DNA of 64,000 nt from contig NZ_JAKNRW010000015.1 in assembly GCF_023072615.1 (NCBI RefSeq), forward strand, positions 49,934 to 113,933. The letters are read 5' to 3'. Shown here in pieces: positions 25,866 through 33,819 of this stretch. This DNA is from Pseudomonas violetae. GTDB taxonomy: Bacteria > Pseudomonadota > Gammaproteobacteria > Pseudomonadales > Pseudomonadaceae. The notes under the pieces were generated by a model. The model was not told the origin of the DNA. It saw nothing but the letters and a program-made list of their open reading frames with translations, and made no database searches. The translations under genes and the position numbers were made by a program. Each line of letters opens with the position of its first letter. Position 1 is the stretch's first letter.

Positions 25866-26438
25866 ATGAAACCTGCCAGTACGCTGTTCAAGATCATCGA
25901 CAACCTGGAAAACTACATTTGCCGCACTCTGCTGGCGCTGTTCGTGATCATCCTGTTTGCCCAGATTCTCAGCCGTAACCTATTTAACCATTCGATCTCC
26001 TGGACCGAAGAACTGGTCACTTACATGTTTGTCTGGTTCGCCTTTTTCGGCGCCAGCTACGCCGCCAAGCTGGCAGCCCACAACCGCGTTACCTTCCAGT
26101 TCAGGTTCATGCCTCGCAAGCTGGCGACAGCACTCGAAGTCCTCTCTGATCTGATCTGGGTCGCTTTCAACAGCTATTTCGTCTACCTCAGTGTGATCTT
26201 CTTCATGAAGGCCAACGTATTCTGGAAATCCCAAACTCTGGGTATTCCGATGAAATACCTGTACCTGATCTTGCCCATCGCATTCAGCCTGATGACCCTG
26301 CGCGTTCTCCAGGTCAACTATTACAAGCTGGTCAAGGGCATCGACATCCGCGACCCGCAAACCCAGGAGCTCGACAAGATCATTCAAGAATCCGCACAGC
26401 ACGACGACGAAAAACTCCGGGAGCGGGTCCATGCTTGA
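25866..26438 (+). CDS. TRAP transporter small permease (DctQ)
   Basis: A 190-residue protein with four predicted membrane segments. The conserved DctQ block NHSISWTEELVTYMFVWFAFFGASYAAK (Trp-Thr-Glu-Glu start) is present. It lies 168 bases after the binding protein gene with GGAGGT upstream of its ATG, and overlaps dctM by eight bases. It forms the complex with DctM that couples sodium to solute uptake. Confidence 0.9.
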   Translation: MKPASTLFKIIDNLENYICRTLLALFVIILFAQILSRNLFNHSISWTEELVTYMFVWFAFFGASYAAKLAAHNRVTFQFRFMPRKLATALEVLSDLIWVAFNSYFVYLSVIFFMKANVFWKSQTLGIPMKYLYLILPIAFSLMTLRVLQVNYYKLVKGIDIRDPQTQELDKIIQESAQHDDEKLRERVHA

Positions 26439-27774
26439 CACCAATATCGTCTACATCCTATTCGGCACCTTTCTCCTGCTCCTGTTGATAGGCACTCCAA
26501 TCAGCATTTCATTGGCCGTCTCAGCCCTGGCCTCTTTTGTCTACCTGGGCGAGAACCCTATCAAGTTCGTGCAGATCGCCTTTACCTCCGTAGGCTCCTT
26601 TCCCCTGATGGCGTTGCCGGCCTTTATTCTCGCCGGAGCCTTAATGGAGGCGGCGGGCATCTCAAAACGCCTGGTGACCCTGGCGGAAAGTTTCGCCGGA
26701 CCTATTACAGGTGGCATGTCCGCCGCCGCCGTGATGGCCTGTCTGTTCTTCGGGGCTATTTCCGGCTCCGGCCCGGCCACCACTGCCGCGGTCGGCATGC
26801 TGATGATTCCAGCGATGGTCAAGCGTGGTTACAGCAAGGGTTATGCCTCGGCTGTCACCGCCTCTTCCGGCGGCCTGGGGATCATCATCCCACCGTCGAT
26901 TCCAATGGTGATCTTCGGCATTTCGGCCATGGGGCTGCTGCCTTCATCGCAGGCCATAGAAAAGTACGGCGCCTTCGGCTCGGTATCCATTCCAAAGCTG
27001 TTCATCGCAGGGGTCGTACCCGGGCTGATGCTGGCCGGCGGGCTGCTGTTTATGAACTACTTTCGCTGCAAAAAACTGGGCTACACCGGCAGTAACGAAG
27101 GTTGGTCCACGGCGAAAATCCGCAAAGCCCTGCGTGATGGCTTCTGGTCGATCCTCGCACCCTTCGTGATTCTCGGAGGCATCTACACCGGTCTGTTCAC
27201 ACCGACCGAATCGGCCATCGTGGCAATCTTTTACACCCTGTTTGTCGGCCTGTTCATTCACAAGGAACTGCACATCAAGGATCTGTTCAAGTCCCTGGAA
27301 ACCACGACCTGGATCACCGGACGGGTCTTGGTGATTCTGTTCACCGCTACTGTATTCGGCCGCCTGCTGGTGGAGAACCAGATTCCTGCCATCGTTGCCG
27401 ACTCGATGCTCAGCCTGACCGACAACCTCTATCTCATCTGGATATTGATCATCGGCTTCTTGCTGTTTGTAGGCATGTTCATGGAAACGCTGGCGGCGAT
27501 CATGATCCTCACCCCAGTGATTCTGCCGATTGCCTACAGCCTGGGCATCGACCCGGTGCACTTCGGCATCGTACTGATCTGCTGCCTGAGTATCGGTTTC
27601 ATGACCCCACCGATGGGCGAAAACCTGTTCATCGCCTCCGGCATCTCAGGCACCGCCATCGAGGAGATATCGCACAAGGCCTTGCCTTTCGTGGCGATCC
27701 TGACCATCGCGACCTTGATCATCGCCTATGTGCCTGCGATCACCCTAACCCTACCCGCACTATTGGGTTATTGA
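26431..27774 (+). CDS. TRAP transporter large permease (DctM)
   Basis: A 447-residue permease with about twelve membrane segments. DctM signatures are visible: GSFPLMALPAFILAGALMEAAG, FGAISGSGPATTAAVG, SSGGLGIIIPPSIPMVIFG and TPPMGENLFIASG. It completes the TRAP operon. The ATG overlaps the end of dctQ, so translation is probably coupled. Confidence 0.92.
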   Translation: MLDTNIVYILFGTFLLLLLIGTPISISLAVSALASFVYLGENPIKFVQIAFTSVGSFPLMALPAFILAGALMEAAGISKRLVTLAESFAGPITGGMSAAAVMACLFFGAISGSGPATTAAVGMLMIPAMVKRGYSKGYASAVTASSGGLGIIIPPSIPMVIFGISAMGLLPSSQAIEKYGAFGSVSIPKLFIAGVVPGLMLAGGLLFMNYFRCKKLGYTGSNEGWSTAKIRKALRDGFWSILAPFVILGGIYTGLFTPTESAIVAIFYTLFVGLFIHKELHIKDLFKSLETTTWITGRVLVILFTATVFGRLLVENQIPAIVADSMLSLTDNLYLIWILIIGFLLFVGMFMETLAAIMILTPVILPIAYSLGIDPVHFGIVLICCLSIGFMTPPMGENLFIASGISGTAIEEISHKALPFVAILTIATLIIAYVPAITLTLPALLGY

Positions 27775-28123
27775 CGGTACTGACCTGATTTTTTGACCGG
27801 GATCTCCAGCACGCCAAGTGTTGGAGATCCAAGGCCTATGCCTTGGAGGATAGGGATATCGGGATCAGGGGGGATCAAAATCGAAACCGATGGCACTCAT
27901 CATATTTGGTTGAATGACCCACTCGAATAGGTCTGAAATAGTTTTGAGGTAATGTCGCAGAGGTCACCATTGCCCTGGATGCTGCATCAAGGTGTCTTCG
28001 CCGGACGCTTATCCCGGAACCTAGCAATAGGTGAGCTGAGAACACTTAGACAGGAATTGACGACACCGATGTCAAACAACAAAGGCATCGGTGTCTCTTA
28101 CCTGCTCTGGCAGTCTGTCAGGG
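27775..28123. other. Intergenic stretch with hairpins after dctM
   Basis: No convincing gene is present. A nine-base stem GGATCTCCA / TGGAGATCC (27800-27830) follows dctM and may end its transcript, though no U-tract is seen. A second perfect ten-base stem, GACACCGATG / CATCGGTGTC, spans 28062-28095. The rest looks like accessory DNA of mixed composition. An ORF-length frame at 27952-28155 has no recognisable content. Confidence 0.4.
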
Positions 28124-28432
28124 TCAACTCATCTCTGGAACGAGGTGACTCATAAACGTCAGGTTTTCAATAGCGGACATATACTCGGAGAATCTCGGAT
28201 CTCCATCGTTGAACGCCTTTGCCACTTTTTGTGCGTTCTCAAGACTGTCCCACATTGCTAAGTCCGCGAAGACTCGGTCGTCAGTCATAGGGCAGTAGGC
28301 ACGGTACTCGATTAATCCGGGGAAGGTCTTTAACGTTTCACGAAGTCCAGCGCGGAGTACAGGCACTTGCGCAACGCATTCCTGTTTGACCTTGAAAATG
28401 GCTAATTCGAGTACATGAGATGAGTGCTGCAT
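28124..28432 (-). CDS. Dimeric alpha/beta-barrel (Dabb/ABM-like) small protein
   Basis: A 102-residue protein with the ferredoxin-like pattern of small dimeric alpha/beta barrels: VLELAIFKVKQ, the GLIEYRAYCPM strand and FADLAMWDSLENAQKVAKAF. Such proteins include monooxygenases of the ABM type and stress-responsive Dabb proteins, and the exact subgroup is uncertain. The start at 28432 has AAGG about ten bases upstream. It lies just after the WYL regulator gene on the same strand and may be controlled with it. Confidence 0.65.
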   Translation of the reverse strand: MQHSSHVLELAIFKVKQECVAQVPVLRAGLRETLKTFPGLIEYRAYCPMTDDRVFADLAMWDSLENAQKVAKAFNDGDPRFSEYMSAIENLTFMSHLVPEMS

Positions 28433-28476
28433 AGGAATGACCTTCTGTGTGTTGAGGGGTCCCAAATATCAGTGGC

Positions 28477-29190
28477 TCATACTGACAGCGTAGTGTCAGT
28501 GGCGGTGATCGCCTTCCACTGACGTGCCTGGTGCTTCATATACGCTTGGAGATCAAGGGCAGGATTGTCAGGTGATGGTTGTTGGGCGATAGCGATGGAG
28601 GTTATGTGATCGACCCGAAAATCGCGGTAAGCCGCCCTGGCACTGCACCAGCTTCCAACTGTCCACTTTCCTCCCCAGTAGAAAAGGCCAAGGGGCGAAA
28701 TGAGGCGTTGCGAAACCGCACCGTCCAAGCTGGTATAAGTTATCTTCAGCGCCTGAGTGTTTTCGATGGCATTTCGAAGGGTTGCCAGATGGCAACGCGT
28801 CGACGAAGGTGTTGTTCCAAGCGCCCTGATTTTTGCCGTGCTGGGGTCAACCTTGTGATGGGCTATGGACGCTGAGATTTTGCTCAACAACATCCTTGCC
28901 GCAGCACTTAGATCGTTATCGGCGGAAGCTGAAAGCATTTCCACCCCGAGCATCAATGCATCCAGTTCAAGCCTGTTCAACGTTAAAGGCGGCATCTCAA
29001 AATCGGCATCCAAGGCATACCCCACGCCGGCGGTACCATAGATTGGGATACCACTGAAGGAAAGGTCGTCGATATATCGATAAATTGAGCGAACGGAAAC
29101 GCCAATTCGGCTAGCCAATCGTTCAGCAGAGATTGGCTGATGGACACGAATCAGATTTACCAATTGAAATAAGCGATCAGCTTTACGCAC
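28477..29190 (-). CDS. YafY-type HTH/WYL-domain transcriptional regulator
   Basis: A 237-residue regulator. The N-terminal winged helix carries QPISAERLASRIGVSVRSIYRYIDDL (residues 18-43). The C-terminal WYL domain carries ALKITYTSLDGAVSQRLISPLGLFYWGGKWTV, where YW-G-W replaces the typical WYL triad. Members sense a small ligand and control nearby genes. It overlaps the small gene upstream (29183-29437) by eight bases and precedes the Dabb-like gene, so the three probably form one operon. Target and ligand are unknown. Confidence 0.85.
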   Translation of the reverse strand: MRKADRLFQLVNLIRVHQPISAERLASRIGVSVRSIYRYIDDLSFSGIPIYGTAGVGYALDADFEMPPLTLNRLELDALMLGVEMLSASADNDLSAAARMLLSKISASIAHHKVDPSTAKIRALGTTPSSTRCHLATLRNAIENTQALKITYTSLDGAVSQRLISPLGLFYWGGKWTVGSWCSARAAYRDFRVDHITSIAIAQQPSPDNPALDLQAYMKHQARQWKAITATDTTLSV

Positions 29191-29437
29191 TAGGTGTGCT
29201 CAACTGAGAGTCCTTTGCAAGCTCAATGGCCGCGTTAGTGGCGGCCCGAGCCAGGGGGCTATTCTTCCAGCAAGTCGATCCCACTGCTGCCGATGCCTGA
29301 ACCAGGACCTCACAAGTATTCGCTTCGCTGAGCACAGCCAGCGAGTCAATGCCCATCTGCTCAAGGCGAGCGATAACGGCCGGCCCTGTGCCCTTTAGGG
29401 CCAACAAGGCATTATGTTCCGTCTGTGGAAATGGCAT
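29183..29437 (-). CDS. Small helix-hairpin-helix-like protein
   Basis: An 84-residue protein. Residues about 8-38 (LLALKGTGPAVIARLEQMGIDSLAVLSEA) match the helix-hairpin-helix pattern seen in 'pathogenicity locus' Cdd1-like and DNA-binding proteins, with GTGPAVIARL as the hairpin. A Cys-Trp pair (STCWKNS) follows. It overlaps the WYL regulator start and is likely its operon partner. Its role is unknown. Confidence 0.65.
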   Translation of the reverse strand: MPFPQTEHNALLALKGTGPAVIARLEQMGIDSLAVLSEANTCEVLVQASAAVGSTCWKNSPLARAATNAAIELAKDSQLSTPSA

Positions 29438-29502
29438 CCGTAACTCCTGTTATCAGCCAATGAAGCAACCGGAGTTTGCCCGACGGCAGAGGGCATCTCA
29501 AT

Positions 29503-29586
29503 AGACGGGCGGCTGCGATCATGAGTTTAATCCAGTCGGCGAGCATGAACGGGCATGATCCGTATGCCTATATCAAGGACGTGCTG
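29503..29586 (+). pseudogene. IS66-family transposase C-terminal remnant
   Basis: In frame from 29503 the translation contains RAAAIMSLIQSASMNGHDPY and then AYIKDVL, which is the conserved C-terminal segment of IS66 transposases. The similarity stops at about 29586. No other IS66 sequence and no inverted repeat are seen, so this is a decayed scar rather than an element. Confidence 0.75.
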
Positions 29587-29648
29587 AGCGGCTGCCAACT
29601 CAGCGGGCTGTGTAGTCCTGAAATAGGTTTACACCTGTTTCACCCCAA

Positions 29649-29675
29649 CGCCCGATGCATCGCATCGGGCGTTTT
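29649..29675 (+). terminator. Rho-independent terminator
   Basis: Arms CGCCCGATG / CATCGGGCG pair perfectly around a five-base loop and are followed by TTTT on the plus strand. No intact plus-strand gene lies upstream. It may be left over from a lost gene or may have arrived with the neighbouring fragments. Confidence 0.7.
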
Positions 29676-29677
29676 GT

Positions 29678-29785
29678 ATTTGAACTGGCCCCGACGCCTT
29701 GCAGCGCTCTGCCTGCAATCAGCATGACCATGCTTTGGCTAGCGGCAACCATCGCCGGCGCGGCGATGAAGATCAGCAGTACCCC
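29678..29785 (-). pseudogene. MFS transporter fragment
   Basis: The minus strand encodes about 36 residues including VAASQSMVMLIAGRALQGVG, a motif characteristic of the second to fourth helices of drug:H+ antiporter-type MFS proteins. An in-frame TGA lies immediately upstream, and the frame ends at the terminator hairpin. No other part of such a gene is nearby. It adds to the evidence for deletions in this zone. Confidence 0.5.
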
Positions 29786-29834
29786 TCAGCGATCCGTACT
29801 CACCCCCATGCTGCGACGCCTGTCTGCGATGTTG

Positions 29835-30722
29835 TCAGCTCGCCCTTTGACGCCTGCCGACGCAGAGGACTTCGAGCAATACCTGCTCCAAGATGTCAAA
29901 GAAACACCTGATGTGCGCCTGTTTCAACGCCTGAGGCCGGGTTACCAGATAGACCTCCATCTCTGGAAGTTCAAGCTCCGGGAACAACTCCGTCAGGCCC
30001 GTCGCCAGAATACGCGGCAGTACAGCCACGCCCATGCCCTGCCGCACCGACTCCAGTTGGACAGCGAACGAGTTCACGCTGATGTGCGCACGGTCCAGAC
30101 CCGCAGCCTTTGCGGCACGCATTTGAGGCAACATATCCAGCGGAGGAAGCAAGGCGATGTTTGCCGCCGTAGCCAGGGTCACCCCTGGAGATCGCTTCAG
30201 GTACCCTGCATCAGCGAAGACGCCGTAGGTGAGCTTGCCTATGGGCCGATAAATCAACGATGGCTCGCCCAGATGTGCTGTGCGTATGGCGATATCCGCC
30301 ACCCCGCGGACGATCTTGTGAAAGTCGGTGGCGACCAGTAACTCCACGGAACAGCGCGGATGCAGGGCAGTAAAATGACTCGCGGCCTCCAACACACAAG
30401 AAGAAAACCCCTCACCGGCACTGACCAGCACACTGCCGCATAGTTCTGTGTGCTCCCCGGACAGGTCCGCCGCCGTCTGACGCCTCAAGCCCGCCTCCGC
30501 AGCCACGGCGACTTCCACCAGCGATTGCCCCCGCGAGGTCAACCAACAGCCTTCAACGCCGCGCTCAACGAGCGGCTCACCCAGGGCCGCTTCCAGTTGG
30601 GTCAGGCGACGGGACACGGTAGACGCCGCGATCCCCAGCAGTTGGCCCGCTTGAAGAAAACTGCCACGCCGCGAGACCGCCAACAGCAGACGAAGGTCGT
30701 CCCAATTTGCCTGCAACGTCAT
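29835..30722 (-). CDS. LysR-family transcriptional regulator
   Basis: A 295-residue LTTR. The N-terminal domain carries NWDDLRLLLAVSRRGSFLQAGQLLGIAASTVSRRLTQLE. The effector domain follows with VEERGVEG-like and GSVLVSAGEGFSS segments. The ATG at 30722 is preceded by GGAGGATAGGAGGT and is preferred over 30761. The gene is divergent from the epimerase-like SDR gene at 30839 (116 bases between starts), which it probably regulates. Confidence 0.82.
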   Translation of the reverse strand: MTLQANWDDLRLLLAVSRRGSFLQAGQLLGIAASTVSRRLTQLEAALGEPLVERGVEGCWLTSRGQSLVEVAVAAEAGLRRQTAADLSGEHTELCGSVLVSAGEGFSSCVLEAASHFTALHPRCSVELLVATDFHKIVRGVADIAIRTAHLGEPSLIYRPIGKLTYGVFADAGYLKRSPGVTLATAANIALLPPLDMLPQMRAAKAAGLDRAHISVNSFAVQLESVRQGMGVAVLPRILATGLTELFPELELPEMEVYLVTRPQALKQAHIRCFFDILEQVLLEVLCVGRRQRAS

Positions 30723-30838
30723 ACCTCCTATCCTCCAGGGTCTGCATATATGCAAAGCCATTATGCAGTAGTCGCTGTTTTTCGGACGCAGCCTGAACGG
30801 TATATCTACCGGCCTTCGAAACGACTGGAATGGAATGT

Positions 30839-31891
30839 ATGACTACGAGCCCCCTGCGCAACGCATTCGTCACTGGCGCAACCGGTTTGCTGGGAAACAA
30901 CCTGGTGCGGGAACTGGTCGCCCGTGGCTACGCCGTCAAAGCCCTCGTCCGTTCAAGAGACAAAGGTGAGCAGCAGTTCAACGACCTCCCGAGTGTGGAG
31001 CTGGTCGTTGGTGACATGGCCGATATCGACGCGTTCGCAACATCGCTGCAAGGCTGCGATACGGTGTTTCATACGGCGGCGTTCTTTCGCGATAACTACA
31101 AGGGTGGCAGCCACTGGGCAGAACTCGAAAAGATCAATGTCGCCGGTACGCGAGACTTGCTTCACCAGGCCTACCGCGCGGGGATACGCCGATTTGTCCA
31201 TACCTCTTCGATCGCCGTGCTCGACGGGGACCCTGGCACCTCTATCGATGAGACATGCCTGCGGTCCGAAACCGATGCGGATGACTACTACCGCAGCAAG
31301 ATCCTCGCGGACCGTGTCGTCTTGACGTTTCTTGAAACCCACCCCCAGATGCATGCCTGCATGGTTCTGCCCGGCTGGATGTGGGGACCTGGCGATATGG
31401 GCCCGACCTCCTCGGGACAATTGGTCAAGGATGTCGTCAACGGCAAGTTACCCGGGCTGATCCCCGGTACCTTCTCCGTAGTCGATGCCCGTGATGTGGC
31501 ATGGGCTCAGATTGCCGCGGCCAAAAATGGACGACGAGGAGAGCGCTACCTCGCGGCCGGCCGGAACTTGACCATGCGCCAGTTGGTACCTGTCCTGGGA
31601 CGTATAGCGGGGGTCAAAACCCCTGTTCGGCAACTGCCACTGCCCGCGCTATACCTATTGGCGGCGGTGCAGGAGGTCTACGCGCGCCTGACCGGCAAGC
31701 CTATTTTGCTGAGCATGGCGACGTTGCGCCTATTGATACGAGAGGAGCACCGTACCTGTTTTAACCACCGCAAAAGTGAACAAGAGCTTGGCCTGAGCTT
31801 TCGAGTGCTGGAGCAGACCATTTCTGACACTGTGGCGTGGTATTGGAAGCATGGATGGTTTAAGAAAAACAAGGACGAAAACAAACAGTGA
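30839..31891 (+). CDS. NAD(P)-dependent epimerase/dehydratase-type SDR
   Basis: A 350-residue extended SDR. The cofactor-binding motif FVTGATGLLGNNLVRELVARG lies at about residues 10-30. The active-site region has HTSSIAVL and the YxxxK motif as YYRSK. It resembles the dihydroflavonol-4-reductase/hopanoid-associated branch that acts on hydroxyl or keto groups of small molecules. ATG 30839 is chosen for spacing, with ATG 30830 close and in frame. Its last bases overlap a broken histidine-phosphatase remnant. Confidence 0.8.
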   Translation: MTTSPLRNAFVTGATGLLGNNLVRELVARGYAVKALVRSRDKGEQQFNDLPSVELVVGDMADIDAFATSLQGCDTVFHTAAFFRDNYKGGSHWAELEKINVAGTRDLLHQAYRAGIRRFVHTSSIAVLDGDPGTSIDETCLRSETDADDYYRSKILADRVVLTFLETHPQMHACMVLPGWMWGPGDMGPTSSGQLVKDVVNGKLPGLIPGTFSVVDARDVAWAQIAAAKNGRRGERYLAAGRNLTMRQLVPVLGRIAGVKTPVRQLPLPALYLLAAVQEVYARLTGKPILLSMATLRLLIREEHRTCFNHRKSEQELGLSFRVLEQTISDTVAWYWKHGWFKKNKDENKQ

Positions 31892-31980
31892 GCAAGACAA
31901 TAATCCTGATGCGTCACGGCCAGCAAAAGATGGCCACGACATGGCAAAGTTCGCCAGGATTGTTGTTCAACAAAAAATAA
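31888..31980 (+). pseudogene. N-terminal remnant of a histidine phosphatase (phosphoglycerate mutase-like) gene
   Basis: A GTG overlapping the SDR stop codon opens a 30-residue frame starting VSKTIILMRHGQQKMATT. The RHG motif with the preceding hydrophobic strand is the signature start of histidine-phosphatase proteins. The frame stops after 30 codons, and no continuation is evident in other frames before 32082. The overlap suggests it was once the next gene of the SDR operon. Confidence 0.45.
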
Positions 31981-32081
31981 AAACGCCGCGCGCCTTAGTC
32001 GAGGACTTCGCACGACAGAAGCCCCTCTATGCTCGAATAAGTTAACTATTGGGAGCGAGAAAGATCGCAGCCGGCGGCGAC

Positions 32082-33470
32082 TCAGTAGTAACGTCGCGGG
32101 TCAGATTCGATCAGGCTGATCAGCTTGGTCAGGGCGAAGCGCAATTCGTCCTGGCTGGTGGGCGACATCAGTACCAACCGTACGCAGCGGGTAGTCCCGG
32201 AGCGTTCGGCCTGAAACTGGGTGCCACTGAGCACCAGCACACCGTTGCTCCGCGCCAGCATGGTGAACTCGTCGCAGGTCCACGGCTCGGGCAGCGTCAA
32301 CCAGACGTGGTAGGAATACGGCTGGGTCTTGAGCTCGAAATTGGCAAAGGCTTCCTGGGCAATCGCTTGCCGCGCAGCGGCTTCGTTGCGCTGGATACGG
32401 ATCAGTTTTTTGTCGAGGCCTTCGGTGATCACATTGCTGGCCAATTGCGCAGTCAGCGGCGACGGCATCCAGACGCTGCTGCGCACCATCGAGGTCAGAC
32501 GCGACAGCAATTTGGGCGGACTATAGATATAGCCGACGCGCAGCGCTGGCATGATCGATTTCGACAGGCTGGTCAGGTACACCGAACGATCCGGCGCAAA
32601 CGCCGACAACGGTTTGATCGACGGGTCGGTGGCGAGGAAGCCGTAGATATCATCATCCAGGATGATGAAGTCAAACTCTTCGGCCAGTGCCGCGATTTGT
32701 GCTCGGCGTTTTTGCGACATGATCGCCGCCGTCGGATTCTGACAGGTCGCGACGCAAACCAGCATCGCCGGTTTCTCCCGCAGGCACAGTTCGCGCAGCG
32801 CTTCGGGAATGATCCCTTCATCGTCCATCGGCACGCCACGCAGGCGGCGCTCAAGACCATGAGCCAGGGAAATTATGCCGGGGTAGCAAAGCTCTTCGCA
32901 GAGCACCAGGTCACCGGCGTGGGTCAGGGCGCTCATCGCGACCATCAAACCATGCTGGGCACCGGCGGTGATCACCACTTGCTGCCATTGAGCATCGGGC
33001 AACGAATGGCGCAACCACTGCGCACCCGCCTCGCGATGAGCCGGGTGACCGCCCTCCGGTGCGTAATCCAGGGTACGGGTAAAATCGGGGCTCTTGGCCA
33101 TGCCCACCAATGCGTCGCGCAACCAGTATTCCAGGGTTTCGCTGTAGGGCTTGATGATCGACAGATCGAGTAATTCAGATTGCCCCAGGTTCAGCGGCGC
33201 GACGCTGCTGCTGGCTGGCAGTTCCAGCGGCTTCTGATTGAGCACATAAGTGCCCCGCCCGACTTCCCCCTGCACCAGACGACGTCGGTGGGCTTCGCTG
33301 TAGGCCCGACTGATGGTGCCCGGAGTGACATTCAGGGTGGTGGCCAGCTCCCGCAGGGTCGGCAGGCGATCACCTTCGTTCAACACGCCGTTGCTGATAT
33401 CGCGCGCCAACGCATCAGCAATCGATAAATACATCGGCTGGCTGAACTCGCTTAGCTGGGGAACCCACAT
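32082..33470 (-). CDS. MocR/GntR-type PLP-binding transcriptional regulator
   Basis: A 462-residue fusion. The GntR winged helix (about residues 10-75) carries LPTLRELATTLNVTPGTISRAYSEAHRR. The aminotransferase-like domain carries QQVVITAGAQHGLM, IILDDDIYGFL and the PLP lysine as TSLSKSIMPALRVGYIYSP. It is divergent from the BenE-like transporter and is probably its regulator. The spacer holds repeated copies of a 15-base motif that make good operators. The effector is probably an amino acid or amine, given the downstream glyA and PLP-enzyme remnant. Confidence 0.85.
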   Translation of the reverse strand: MWVPQLSEFSQPMYLSIADALARDISNGVLNEGDRLPTLRELATTLNVTPGTISRAYSEAHRRRLVQGEVGRGTYVLNQKPLELPASSSVAPLNLGQSELLDLSIIKPYSETLEYWLRDALVGMAKSPDFTRTLDYAPEGGHPAHREAGAQWLRHSLPDAQWQQVVITAGAQHGLMVAMSALTHAGDLVLCEELCYPGIISLAHGLERRLRGVPMDDEGIIPEALRELCLREKPAMLVCVATCQNPTAAIMSQKRRAQIAALAEEFDFIILDDDIYGFLATDPSIKPLSAFAPDRSVYLTSLSKSIMPALRVGYIYSPPKLLSRLTSMVRSSVWMPSPLTAQLASNVITEGLDKKLIRIQRNEAAARQAIAQEAFANFELKTQPYSYHVWLTLPEPWTCDEFTMLARSNGVLVLSGTQFQAERSGTTRCVRLVLMSPTSQDELRFALTKLISLIESDPRRYY

Positions 33471-33536
33471 GAATGATTACTGCCCATCGTAGAAATGATC
33501 AATATCTGAGCATATCACATTGAGGCCAGGCAACCA

Positions 33537-33776
33537 ATCAATCGACTCAATCCATAAATTGAGTCGATTGATGTGGCAATTTAATCGAAATTCGCCACAA
33601 CGATAAGATATTTACACAAGAGATAATAAGCCTATAAATCAATTATTTAAGAGAATAACAACCGATAATATGGCGCCGACAGCAAAAAAACATCGTGCAA
33701 CAACCTCACCGCCTATTGAATCAACTCAATCCATTCAAATACACTCATTTAGAATCGAACCAATCGACTCAATCCA
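33537..33776. promoter_or_regulatory. Repeated operators between the MocR and BenE-like genes
   Basis: The motif AATCRACTCAATCCA occurs three times in direct orientation, at 33540-33554, 33719-33733 and 33762-33776. The first copy is also the left arm of a perfect inverted repeat with 15-base arms (33537-33551 and 33558-33572, six-base loop). The last two copies are 43 bases apart, about four helical turns. The whole 349-base spacer (33471-33819) is AT-rich and has no gene. Direct repeats are the usual MocR target, so these are likely autoregulatory and benE-operon operators. Confidence 0.7.
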
Positions 33777-33819
33777 CCCCTGATCACTGCGCGACCCTGC
33801 CGCGCCAAGTCGAGACATC

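Noticed and set aside
27952..28155. 67-codon plus-strand ORF
   Set aside because: It spans a perfect hairpin, has no clear ribosome site and no recognisable protein content.
32049..33173. 374-codon plus-strand ORF
   Set aside because: Antisense to the MocR regulator; Gln/His/Arg-rich and without domains.
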